From positions 1,922,001 to 1,986,000 of the forward strand of contig NZ_CM003594.1 of assembly GCF_001435295.1 (NCBI RefSeq): a stretch of 64,000 nucleotides of DNA. Reading direction: 5' to 3'. Under the pieces are notes generated by a model that saw nothing but the letters and a program-made list of their open reading frames with translations, had not been told where the DNA came from and did not search any database. Both the position numbers and the translations under genes were made by a program. The DNA is from Psychrobacter sp. P11F6. GTDB taxonomy: Bacteria > Pseudomonadota > Gammaproteobacteria > Pseudomonadales > Moraxellaceae. Of the stretch, positions 48,353 to 56,739 are shown piece by piece; the stretch's first letter is position 1, and every line of letters starts with the position of its first letter.

Positions 48353-49390
48353 ATGAAATTTTCACTATTTTTACATATGGAACGCCTCGACGAATCACAG
48401 AGCTATCAACAACTGCATGATGAGTTCATTGAGTTGGCGAAAATAGCCGACCAAGGCGGCCTGCATGCTATTTGGACTGGTGAACACCATGGTATGGATT
48501 TTACCATCGCCCCAAACCCATTTTTAAATCTAATTGATCTATCCCATCACACCGAAAACGTACGTTTAGGTACTGGTACGGTGATTGCACCGTTTTGGCA
48601 TCCGATCAAACTGGCTGGTGAAGCGGCCATGACTGACATTATCACTAACGGCCGATTGGATTTGGGAATTGCTCGCGGTGCTTATAATTTTGAGTATGAG
48701 CGCTTAATGCCTGGTATGGATGCCATGGAAGCAGGCGGTCGCATGCGTGAACTTGTCCCTGCCGTACAGCAACTATGGAAAGGTGACTACGCCCACAATG
48801 GTAAGTATACCCAATTCCCATCAACCACTTCAGCGCCAAAACCTTTACAAAAAGGTGGCGTACCCATGTGGATTGCAGCGCGCGACCCTCATAGCCACAA
48901 CTTTGCAGTAGAACATGGCTGCAACGTGCAAGTCACCCCGCTATGGCAAGGCTTAACAGAAATCCAAAATTTAATGACAGCCTTCAAAAATGCCAAAGCT
49001 GAACACGGCGAAGGTAAAAATCCAAAAATCATGCTGTTGCAACATGCATATGTTGGGAGTGATGCCAATGACGTAGCTGAAGCTGCTAAATGTATCAGCC
49101 GTTTCTACTGTTATTTTGGCGCGTGGTTCAAAAACGAACGTCCTATTCGTCAAGGACTACTTGAGCCATTAAGCGAAGAAGAAATGGCAAAAATCGACAT
49201 GTATGCTCCTGAAAAAATGTTAGAGAACATGCCTATTGGCACATCTGATCAGGTCATTGAAAAACTCAAAGTATACGAAGAGCTTGGCTATGACGAGTTT
49301 GCATTTTGGATTGACTCTAGTATGACTTATGAGCAGAAACAAGCATCCTTGCGCCGTTTTATTGATGATGTCATGCCAGCATTTGCATAA
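48353..49390 (+). CDS. tgnA: Luciferase-like flavin-dependent monooxygenase, TgnA-like oxygenase
   Basis: A 345-residue LLM-class TIM-barrel monooxygenase. Seen: GLHAIWTGEHHGMDFTIAPN, VRLGTGTVIAPFWHPIKLAGE, GRLDLGIARGAYNFEYERL and PMWIAARDPHSHNFAVEHG. These enzymes use reduced flavin from a partner reductase and O2. TgnA opens the pyridinium ring of trigonelline. The reductase gene is directly upstream and the dehydrogenase for the ring-opened product directly downstream, as expected for tgnA. AAAGGA precedes the ATG. Confidence 0.85.
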   Translation: MKFSLFLHMERLDESQSYQQLHDEFIELAKIADQGGLHAIWTGEHHGMDFTIAPNPFLNLIDLSHHTENVRLGTGTVIAPFWHPIKLAGEAAMTDIITNGRLDLGIARGAYNFEYERLMPGMDAMEAGGRMRELVPAVQQLWKGDYAHNGKYTQFPSTTSAPKPLQKGGVPMWIAARDPHSHNFAVEHGCNVQVTPLWQGLTEIQNLMTAFKNAKAEHGEGKNPKIMLLQHAYVGSDANDVAEAAKCISRFYCYFGAWFKNERPIRQGLLEPLSEEEMAKIDMYAPEKMLENMPIGTSDQVIEKLKVYEELGYDEFAFWIDSSMTYEQKQASLRRFIDDVMPAFA

Positions 49391-49451
49391 CCATACTTAG
49401 TTTCTAGTAGATGACAAACAGATAACCCAATAAGAAATTTGGAGAACCACT

Positions 49452-50939
49452 ATGGCTAAACCTCATTATCAACTTTATATTAATGGCGAGTGGTGCGAAG
49501 GGAGCACTAACCAAGTCCTAGACAGCTATAATCCTGCAACGAATGAAGCATGGGCAACATTCGCTTGTGCTAGCTCTGCTGATGTCGAACGCGCTGTCGA
49601 TGGTGCTAAGACTGCACTGAATAATCCTGAATGGGCAAAGATGACTGCCACCCAACGCGGTAAGTTATTGTACCGCTTAGCAGATCTGATTGAGCAAAAT
49701 GCCGAAACACTAGGGGAAATTGAAACAACGGATAGTGGCAAATTGGCTCATGAAACTGTGGCTCAGACACGTTATGTCAGCGACTATTATCGTTACTTTG
49801 CAGGACTGGCTGACAAAGTAGAAGGCGCTACACTACCAATTGATAAGTCAGATATGCATGTTTTTACCACGCGTGAACCTATTGGCGTAGTGGCTGCTGT
49901 TGTGCCTTGGAATGCGCAAATGTTTTTAACAGCGACTAAGCTAGGTCCAGCTCTAGCAGCAGGCTGCACGATCATTCTAAAAGCTTCCGAGGTAGCACCT
50001 TGCCCTATGTTTGCTTTTGCTGAACTAGTAGAACAAGCAGGCTTCCCTAAAGGTGTCGTATCTATCATTACAGGTGATGCTGAAAACTGTGCCATTCCAT
50101 TGACCAGTCACCCTGATATAGACAAAATCGCATTTACTGGTGGGCCCGATGCAGCAAGGCACGTAGTCAGAAACTCTGCCAATAGCTTTGCGGTAACGAG
50201 CTTGGAGTTAGGTGGTAAATCACCCATCATCGTCTTTGAAGATGCGGACTTGGAAAGTGCGGCAAACGGTTTGATTGCTGGTAATTTTGGCGCTTCCGGT
50301 CAGTCTTGTGTGGCAGGATCTCGTGGTTTTATTCACCGTTCTATCTTGCCTGAAATTATCAAACGTGTAGAAGAAAAAGCCAAAAATATTGTCATTGGTA
50401 ATCCTCTTGATACCAGTACTCACGTAGGCCCTTTATGCACTAAGGCTCAAGTAGATCGTATTAAAGATACGCTTGAGAAGGCAGTTTCACAAGGGGCGAC
50501 CATTCGTTTCGGTGGCCAGCCGCCTACTGATCCTGCTTTAGCTAGCGGCAATTACTTTACGCCTACCTTAGTAGAATGTCCTAATACTGATATTGAAACA
50601 CAAAGTGTGGAGATGTTTGGACCTGTCATGTCTTTAGTTGCTTTTGACACTGAAGACGAAGCTATTGCTATGGCAAATGACAGTGTCTATGGCCTAGGCT
50701 CTGGTGTCTTCACTCAAAACTTAGCTCGGGCGCACCGTGTCTCACAACAGATTCGTTCAGGTATTTGCTGGGTAAATACCTATCGAGCTATCTCTCCTAC
50801 AGCACCCTTCGGTGGTTACAACCAATCAGGTTATGGACGTGAAGCTGGGAGCGAATCTGTACTGCAATATACTCGCACAAAAACGACATGGATTAATATC
50901 TCGGCGGAGCCGATGGCCAATCCTTTTGTTATGAGGTAA
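49452..50939 (+). CDS. tgnC: Aldehyde/lactone dehydrogenase, TgnC-like
   Basis: A 495-residue NAD(P)-dependent aldehyde dehydrogenase. Cofactor segment PWNAQMFLTATKLGPALAAG, glutamate in TSLELGGKSPIIVFED, catalytic Cys in FGASGQSCVAGSRGF and PFGGYNQSGYGREAGSES at the end. In the trigonelline pathway TgnC oxidises the 5-hydroxy-butyrolactone intermediate to the methylenesuccinate. GGAG lies before the ATG. It lies 61 bases after tgnA and 42 bases before the transporter gene. Assignment depends on gene order; sequence alone gives only the ALDH family. Confidence 0.82.
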   Translation: MAKPHYQLYINGEWCEGSTNQVLDSYNPATNEAWATFACASSADVERAVDGAKTALNNPEWAKMTATQRGKLLYRLADLIEQNAETLGEIETTDSGKLAHETVAQTRYVSDYYRYFAGLADKVEGATLPIDKSDMHVFTTREPIGVVAAVVPWNAQMFLTATKLGPALAAGCTIILKASEVAPCPMFAFAELVEQAGFPKGVVSIITGDAENCAIPLTSHPDIDKIAFTGGPDAARHVVRNSANSFAVTSLELGGKSPIIVFEDADLESAANGLIAGNFGASGQSCVAGSRGFIHRSILPEIIKRVEEKAKNIVIGNPLDTSTHVGPLCTKAQVDRIKDTLEKAVSQGATIRFGGQPPTDPALASGNYFTPTLVECPNTDIETQSVEMFGPVMSLVAFDTEDEAIAMANDSVYGLGSGVFTQNLARAHRVSQQIRSGICWVNTYRAISPTAPFGGYNQSGYGREAGSESVLQYTRTKTTWINISAEPMANPFVMR

Positions 50940-50981
50940 CCACTCGATGCAATCCACTACATTAGTTTTAAGGAAGAAACT

Positions 50982-52718
50982 ATGTCTATTCGTCCCCCAT
51001 TGACAGAGCTAAACATAAAAACTCACGACAAAGGTTTTTATAAAGGTTTTAACCGTATTGTCACTATAACATCAAAGATTTTGGTGACAATAATGGTTAT
51101 CTGGATCCTAAGTGACATCGATCGTTCCGGCGCAATTCTAGATAATATGAAAAACTGGTCTTACACCAATCTCAATGGCTACTATACCTATTCTGTCGCA
51201 TTTTATATATTTGTTTGCCTAACCGCTATTTTATGGCCATCGTTTGGACGCACGAAACTTGGCTCCGACCCTAATGGAAAACCTGAATTTTCAAATTTTT
51301 CATGGTTTTCCATGATTTTTGGGGCAGGTATTGGTATTGGTGTACTGACCTATAGTGCTGCCGAACCTATCTGGCATTTGGCAAACAATCCTGACACTAT
51401 TATGTCAAAAGAAATAATAATGTCAGCGTTGAACGCTAACGGCCTGAAACTGCCTCAAGGTGCTGACGTGTTCAGTTTTTATCAAGACCAAGTGGCAGCC
51501 AGTACTTTAACTGCTATCGATGGCGTGGTATTACCCAAAACTGAATCAGCGCTAGACGCGGCCTTTCGCTATTCCTTTCTACACTGGGGTATCAGTGCTT
51601 GGGCAACTTATTGCCTAGTCGGTATTTGTTTGGCGTACTTTAGTTATTCTCGTGGATTACCATTAACTATGCGCTCAGCACTATCACCTTTGTTTGGTAG
51701 ACACTTAGAAGGGTTATTGGGCCATATTATTGATATATCTGCCGTCATTGCCACTATATTTGGTATTGCACAAACGATTGGTATTGGCTTAAGCTCATTT
51801 GCTTCTGGGCTATACAGTATTACTGGTATTACTTGGTTGGTGACCAATACTAATAACCCTGAGCCCACCACTGGAGCATTATTACTATCGTTGTTTGTGG
51901 TCATGTGCCTAGCGATGATTTCTGCTTTGTCAGGTGTTGGACGAGGCGTCAAGTGGTTAAGTAATATCAATATGATATTATCATTTTCCCTTTTAGCTTT
52001 TTTCTTGATTTTTGGGGCCTCTATGTTCGCCTTAGAAATGCTAGGCAAGGGGATTTTTACCTACGTTGTGCACTTGCCTGCAATGGTATTTACCGTCTGG
52101 GATCCCGATACTGAACTGGGCAGCTGGCAAACCAGTTGGTCTATTTTTTACTGGGCGTGGTGGATTGCTTTTGCACCATTCGTTGGTATGTTTTTAGCAC
52201 GTATTTCCAAAAACCGTACCATTCGTGAATTTGGATTGATTGGTATCGTAGCACCTAGTCTGACACTGTTTGTCTGGTTCTCTTTCATTGGTGGTACTGG
52301 CATCGATTTAGAGTTAAGTGGTATTGCTGGTGGTAAAATATTTGAGTCAGGGTTAACTGCTCAGCTATTCGAAATTATTGGCTTTATGTTAGAGCCAATG
52401 ATGGCAAAAATATTATCAGCTATGGTGGTGGTATTGCTATTAACCTATTTGGTTACTTCTGCTGACTCTGCATTGCTAGTTGTCAATATGCTCAATGCTG
52501 GTGGTGAGATCGCAGTTGAAAATGGTCAAAAACACATTGTCGTATGGGGTCTTGCTCTGGCTTCCGTTATTGCAGCACTGTTATTAGCTGGTGGACTGAG
52601 TGCTATTACCTCGGCTATGATTATTGCCGCAATACCCTTTTCACTCATCATTATTTTGATGGCAGTCAGTTTACTGAAGGCTCTTATTTTAGATGGCGTA
52701 CGAAAAAGAGAAAAGTGA
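50982..52718 (+). CDS. BCCT-family betaine/carnitine/choline-type transporter
   Basis: A 578-residue inner-membrane transporter with 12 helices. The glycine stretch MIFGAGIGIGVLTYSAAEPIWH and the BCCT signature WSIFYWAWWIAFAPFVGMFLARIS are present, then VTSADSALLVVNML. BCCT carriers take up quaternary-ammonium compounds; trigonelline is a betaine (N-methylnicotinate), so this is the natural uptake gene for the cluster. Cation dependence is not predicted. AAGGA precedes the ATG. Last gene of the rightward operon. Confidence 0.87.
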   Translation: MSIRPPLTELNIKTHDKGFYKGFNRIVTITSKILVTIMVIWILSDIDRSGAILDNMKNWSYTNLNGYYTYSVAFYIFVCLTAILWPSFGRTKLGSDPNGKPEFSNFSWFSMIFGAGIGIGVLTYSAAEPIWHLANNPDTIMSKEIIMSALNANGLKLPQGADVFSFYQDQVAASTLTAIDGVVLPKTESALDAAFRYSFLHWGISAWATYCLVGICLAYFSYSRGLPLTMRSALSPLFGRHLEGLLGHIIDISAVIATIFGIAQTIGIGLSSFASGLYSITGITWLVTNTNNPEPTTGALLLSLFVVMCLAMISALSGVGRGVKWLSNINMILSFSLLAFFLIFGASMFALEMLGKGIFTYVVHLPAMVFTVWDPDTELGSWQTSWSIFYWAWWIAFAPFVGMFLARISKNRTIREFGLIGIVAPSLTLFVWFSFIGGTGIDLELSGIAGGKIFESGLTAQLFEIIGFMLEPMMAKILSAMVVVLLLTYLVTSADSALLVVNMLNAGGEIAVENGQKHIVVWGLALASVIAALLLAGGLSAITSAMIIAAIPFSLIIILMAVSLLKALILDGVRKREK

Positions 52719-52865
52719 TTGATATTTATTTAAAAGTATCATCTTTGTTAGATCTCTTATAATCCGATTGCTACTTCATAGGAGCTCTTTTTTTAATAAA
52801 TAAAAATCGTGCTGTTTCTACGTAACGGATATGTTGTTTAATTTATATTATTGCACAGATAAAAA

Positions 52866-52900
52866 ATCACCCTAGCTATTTAAGTGAGGGTGGTTTTTTT
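52866..52900 (+). terminator. Intrinsic terminator after BCCT gene
   Basis: CACCCT (52868-52873) and AGGGTG (52887-52892) with flanking A-run and a seven-T run. Confidence 0.8.
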
Positions 52901-53220
52901 AGGTTTGAGAAACTACTTTCTAAGGAAATAAGTACAACGCAAGTCACCTTTCTAATACTGTATAAAGCAATTACATATTTATGAGTGTTCTTATTTTTCG
53001 GGGAAACTACCCTTCCACCGAGATGTGGCAAGCGCTCAAGCAAAGAACTTGCATGCTGCCATTACTTATATTTACTTCACTGAACTAGTGCCTGATAGTC
53101 TGATTAATCTAGCTAATAATCCTTGAGATTGATATTAGACATAGTTAACGCTAAAGTAGATCAATTTCTTATTGAAACTATAACTTATTAGGTAGTAAAT
53201 CCCTGAATATTATGGTGTTT

Positions 53221-53371
53221 AAAATATCATCATACTCTGCATATACTATGGTCAATCTTACTCTGACAATTCGGAAAAGCTCTATATGCTATTATTTATA
53301 TAGTGTAGAGGGCTGGGGTATGAAAATTATTTTTCTTAGGTGACGCTATTAATATCGGGGTTTGACGCTCT
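53221..53371 (+). repeat. Degenerate repeat, copy B (right of the tgn cluster)
   Basis: Direct counterpart of 42841-42992. The two bracket the trigonelline-type cluster. The best-kept 3' part ends AGGTGACGCTATTAATATCG then GGGTTTGACGCT. Confidence 0.6.
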
Positions 53372-53597
53372 TGATCACTTGCGTTCGAAAGTCTGCTGAA
53401 TAGGTCATGGATTCTTCTGCTACTTCGCTTATTTTAAAAGTATTGTATCTTATTTATAAAAGACTGACTATATGCTGTTAACAGCACCTTTTTATTTAAA
53501 GTTTTACTTCGGTTTAGGTAATACTGTTAGTATTAGGACTTGTGAAAAATCTGTATTTAAGATACCTCATTAAGAATTTCCAATAAGTTAGAGGTAC

Positions 53598-53653
53598 TTT
53601 TTTATTGATCATTATTTTTTGCATATTGGTAAAAAATAATGATCAATAAAAAA
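53598..53653. repeat. Perfect 23-bp inverted repeat with 10-base loop
   Basis: Left arm 53598-53620 and right arm 53631-53653 are exact reverse complements, AT-rich, with core ATTGATCATTAT. The loop is GCATATTGGT. It directly abuts the terminator at 53648. Confidence 0.85.
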
Positions 53654-53683
53654 GACGCTAGCCTCTCGGTGTAGCGTCTTTTT
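53648..53683 (-). terminator. Intrinsic terminator after the D2HGDH-like gene
   Basis: GACGCTA (53654-53660) and TAGCGTC (53672-53678) close the stem. On the minus strand it is followed by a U-run that is part of the neighbouring inverted repeat. Confidence 0.82.
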
Positions 53684-53709
53684 ATTTGAGATAAGTGTTA
53701 AACATCTAA

Positions 53710-55137
53710 TCACATATCAAAAATTTTACCACGGTTCATAATGTTGTTTGGATCGAATACTTTTTTGACTTCTTTTAAGTACTCAATCTCAGTCTCACTG
53801 CGGCTATAGTGCAAGTACGGCTTCTTTGTCATACCAACCCCATGTTCAGCAGACACGGAACCGCCATATTTCTGTACCGTCTCAAACACATATTTATTGA
53901 CGACCTGACACTCAGCAAAGAAATCATCTTTGCTCATGTTTTCAGGTTTTAAGATATTCAGATGCAAATTGCCATCGCCAATATGACCGAACCAGCACAC
54001 TTCAAAGTCAGGATAGTTACTGCTGACAATATGATCAATCTCTTCTATAAAGGTCGGTACATGGCTTATCAGTACAGAGACGTCATTTTTGTAAGGGGTG
54101 AATACAGAGATAGTCTCAGAGATATATTCACGTAGCTTCCACAGCTCTGCTGCTTGCGTGAGGTTCTGGCTCATGACGCCATCAGCGACCCAACCTTGCT
54201 CCATACAGTGCTCAAATATGGCCATGGCTTTATCCATAATCGGCTCATAAGGTGCTTCAAACTCTAATAGCGTATAAAACTTGGTGCGTGATTCAAACGG
54301 TTCTTGTACTTGACCATGTGCCATCAGCTTATCAATCGCCACATCATCAAAGAATTCAAAGGCGGTCAAATCAATCTTCGCTTGAAAGGCAGAGAGCACG
54401 TTCATCACATCGTTAAAGCTGTCCATGCCAAGCACCATGACGTTTAAGTCTTTTGGCTGACGCTCAAGTTTGATTTGCGCATGAGTGACGAGACCTAGTG
54501 TGCCTTCACTACCGATGAATAATTGGCGCAAGTCATAACCAGTAGCGTTCTTTATCATGCCGCGATTCAGCTGCAAGATATCGCCTTTACCCGTGACGAC
54601 AGTCAGTCCCATAATCCATTGACGAGTCATGCCATAACGAATGACTTTGATACCGCCAGCATTGGTACCGATGTTGCCACCGATTTGACTAGAGCCTGCT
54701 GAGGCAAAGTCGACAGGGTAGTATAAGTCTTTTGATTCAGCGAATTCTTGCAACTGTTGGGTGACCACACCGGCTTCGACTTCAACTATTCGATCGGCAG
54801 GATAGAACTGTCCGATGTGGTTCATTTTATCCATACTGACGACTATCTCACCGTTGGCTGCGACGGCACCGGCAGACAGGCCTGTACGACCGCCACTTGG
54901 GGTTAGGACGACGTTATGCTCATTGGCCAGCAGTACGATAGTCTGTACTTGTTCGGTGGTCTTTGGAAAGACGATGGCAGAGGCAGCAGGGGCAAAGTGC
55001 TTGGTCCAGTCTTTACCCCAATGCTCTAGGCTTTCAGCATCGGTTTTGATTTGGCTGGGATCGAAACTATGATCTTGTTGCAACTTTTGAATGATAAGAT
55101 CAACCACCCCTTGTGATAGGTCTAAAAAACTATTCAC
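53710..55137 (-). CDS. FAD-linked D-2-hydroxyglutarate dehydrogenase-like oxidase
   Basis: A 475-residue FAD enzyme of the GlcD/D2HGDH family. The PCMH FAD-binding domain shows TPSGGRTGLSAGAVAANGEIV and GGNIGTNAGGIKVIRYGMTRQW. The C-terminal domain shows FGHIGDGNLHLNIL and GGSVSAEHGVGMTKKPYL with the metal-binding histidines. Members oxidise D-2-hydroxy acids (D-2-hydroxyglutarate to 2-oxoglutarate, or D-lactate). Directly upstream in the same direction are a DUF1338/HglS gene, whose product in Pseudomonas is D-2-hydroxyglutarate, and an aminotransferase, so D-2-hydroxyglutarate is the likely substrate. Start is GTG at 55137. Confidence 0.85.
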   Translation of the reverse strand: MNSFLDLSQGVVDLIIQKLQQDHSFDPSQIKTDAESLEHWGKDWTKHFAPAASAIVFPKTTEQVQTIVLLANEHNVVLTPSGGRTGLSAGAVAANGEIVVSMDKMNHIGQFYPADRIVEVEAGVVTQQLQEFAESKDLYYPVDFASAGSSQIGGNIGTNAGGIKVIRYGMTRQWIMGLTVVTGKGDILQLNRGMIKNATGYDLRQLFIGSEGTLGLVTHAQIKLERQPKDLNVMVLGMDSFNDVMNVLSAFQAKIDLTAFEFFDDVAIDKLMAHGQVQEPFESRTKFYTLLEFEAPYEPIMDKAMAIFEHCMEQGWVADGVMSQNLTQAAELWKLREYISETISVFTPYKNDVSVLISHVPTFIEEIDHIVSSNYPDFEVCWFGHIGDGNLHLNILKPENMSKDDFFAECQVVNKYVFETVQKYGGSVSAEHGVGMTKKPYLHYSRSETEIEYLKEVKKVFDPNNIMNRGKIFDM

Positions 55138-55248
55138 CGGATATATTCCCTACGATAGTAAATGAGAACGCATTAATAGCTGCCACTATTTTTATCAATA
55201 GTGACACAGATATTTTGCTATTTTAAGCCGACTATATGTGTTTAAATC

Positions 55249-56676
55249 TTATGTCGTCTTTTGCAAGGCAACAAAACAATTTTGCAGACTCTGAGCTTGG
55301 GTCATCTCATACAAAGCCAATTCATCTTGAACATGAGTACCCAGTGCTTTTTCAAACGCCTGTTGATTTGAATTTCCCTCATAGCTACTTTGTTTATCAT
55401 CACGTAGATTCGACTGAAAAATTCCTGCCGCACTCACAGGTAAAAAATCTTCGTAAACAATAGGCTCAATACGCATCACGTTTTTTTCGATCAGCTCGAT
55501 AATCGCAGATTTGGACTCAGCCATCTCCAAGCTCGTGAACTGCAAGTCAGTATTGCTGTTATCCACGGGTTGATAATAAAAATACGCCAAGCCTTCGCTA
55601 TGTAGCGTTTGATAATCATCAGGAAATTCATCAAATGTCGCTTCTAAAATCTGATAATACTGTGAGGCATTGGCTTCATTTGGGGTCATACCTAGCTGGT
55701 TACGAGCGTCACTCAGCAGTTTGTCATATAGTGCTCGACCCTTTGGCGTCAATGCCACGCCGCGCTGCTCAATCTCACCAAAGCGTGCCGTATGTTGGCC
55801 TTGCTCATAGCTATTTTGTCCTGCATCGGCCAACGTATTCTTAAAGCGAACCGCCTCCTCTAGTGCCTTAAAGCTCGTTTGTCTTAACAAAATCGGGCAA
55901 TTTCGTTTTGGTGGCCCTTCGATGATCGCTTTTGGCGGTATCCCTCTTGCTTGCATGCTATGCTGTACAGAATCAATATCCAAGGTTCGAGGGGTTAGGT
56001 GGTTGATATGTGGGCCTTTGAACCCAACCACATCAGCGATGAGACCATGTTGCTGCAACAGCTTTTCATACAGCGTCTTTGACACAGGGGTATTATCATG
56101 CCAGCGAAACGTTTCTAGTGCCTCAGCGACGAACTGTTGACCTGCTTGCTCACTCAATCCACCTTGCGCCTCAAAAGACTCAATAAGTTCGATGACAGTA
56201 TTAGTAAAGATATTACGGCGGGCCAAAGCTGCTACGGCCTCTTCTTTGAGCGCTTCATCACCAATGAGATCTAAGCGTAATAATGACGTAAATACTCGGA
56301 AAGGACTTTTGCTCAATGACTCTGCATCTATCGCTCGAAATGCGGTGGAGTGTACGGGCACGCCAGAAGGGGCTAAATCATAGTAGCCCACAGGATACAT
56401 ACCCATCACCGCAAACAATCGACGCATCATACTAAGCTCAGCAGCAGTACCCACTCTAATGGCACCGTGGCGCTCCATACTGAGCCTATTCATTTCGCCA
56501 GTACGCTCAAGCTGCGCTTTAAGATCAGGTTGAGCAGCTAAAACCTCAGTATTCACGTCAGTGACCAAATCAACAAGATTACCATATAACGGTACTTCTG
56601 CTTGATACATCGCTGACATGGCCATAGAAAACTCATGGCGAATGTCATCACTGCTCATAAAGCTGTTATTATTCAT
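55249..56676 (-). CDS. hglS: 2-oxoadipate dioxygenase/decarboxylase (HglS, DUF1338)
   Basis: A 475-residue DUF1338 protein. HglS of Pseudomonas putida converts 2-oxoadipate with O2 to D-2-hydroxyglutarate and CO2 using iron. Likely metal and substrate residues are His70 and Arg74 (MERHGAIRVG), His226 (GFKGPHINHLTPRTLD) and a Glu near 301 (ARFGEIEQRG). The His70/Arg74/His226 numbering agrees with the Pseudomonas enzyme as recalled. AAGGA lies about 11 bases before the ATG. It is 63 bases after the aminotransferase gene and 111 bases before the D-2-hydroxyglutarate dehydrogenase gene. Confidence 0.86.
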   Translation of the reverse strand: MNNNSFMSSDDIRHEFSMAMSAMYQAEVPLYGNLVDLVTDVNTEVLAAQPDLKAQLERTGEMNRLSMERHGAIRVGTAAELSMMRRLFAVMGMYPVGYYDLAPSGVPVHSTAFRAIDAESLSKSPFRVFTSLLRLDLIGDEALKEEAVAALARRNIFTNTVIELIESFEAQGGLSEQAGQQFVAEALETFRWHDNTPVSKTLYEKLLQQHGLIADVVGFKGPHINHLTPRTLDIDSVQHSMQARGIPPKAIIEGPPKRNCPILLRQTSFKALEEAVRFKNTLADAGQNSYEQGQHTARFGEIEQRGVALTPKGRALYDKLLSDARNQLGMTPNEANASQYYQILEATFDEFPDDYQTLHSEGLAYFYYQPVDNSNTDLQFTSLEMAESKSAIIELIEKNVMRIEPIVYEDFLPVSAAGIFQSNLRDDKQSSYEGNSNQQAFEKALGTHVQDELALYEMTQAQSLQNCFVALQKTT

Positions 56677-56739
56677 AGATATTTATCCTTTTTTACATCT
56701 ACGGCGGGCTTGAATCCCATTAATAATTAATCTGTATAT

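Larger units (their letters stand above)
52719..53709. other. Long noncoding gap with terminators and repeat copy
   Basis: About 990 bases after the BCCT gene. It contains the terminator at 52866, a 34-codon open stretch near 53020-53130 that reads protein-like (DVASAQAKNLHAAITYIYF) but is unidentified, the repeat at 53221 and the hairpin array at 53560-53683. No whole gene is present. Confidence 0.5.

Noticed and set aside
53631..53653. 23-bp inverted repeat as IS terminal repeats
   Set aside because: Arms are separated by only 10 bases, so no element fits between them.
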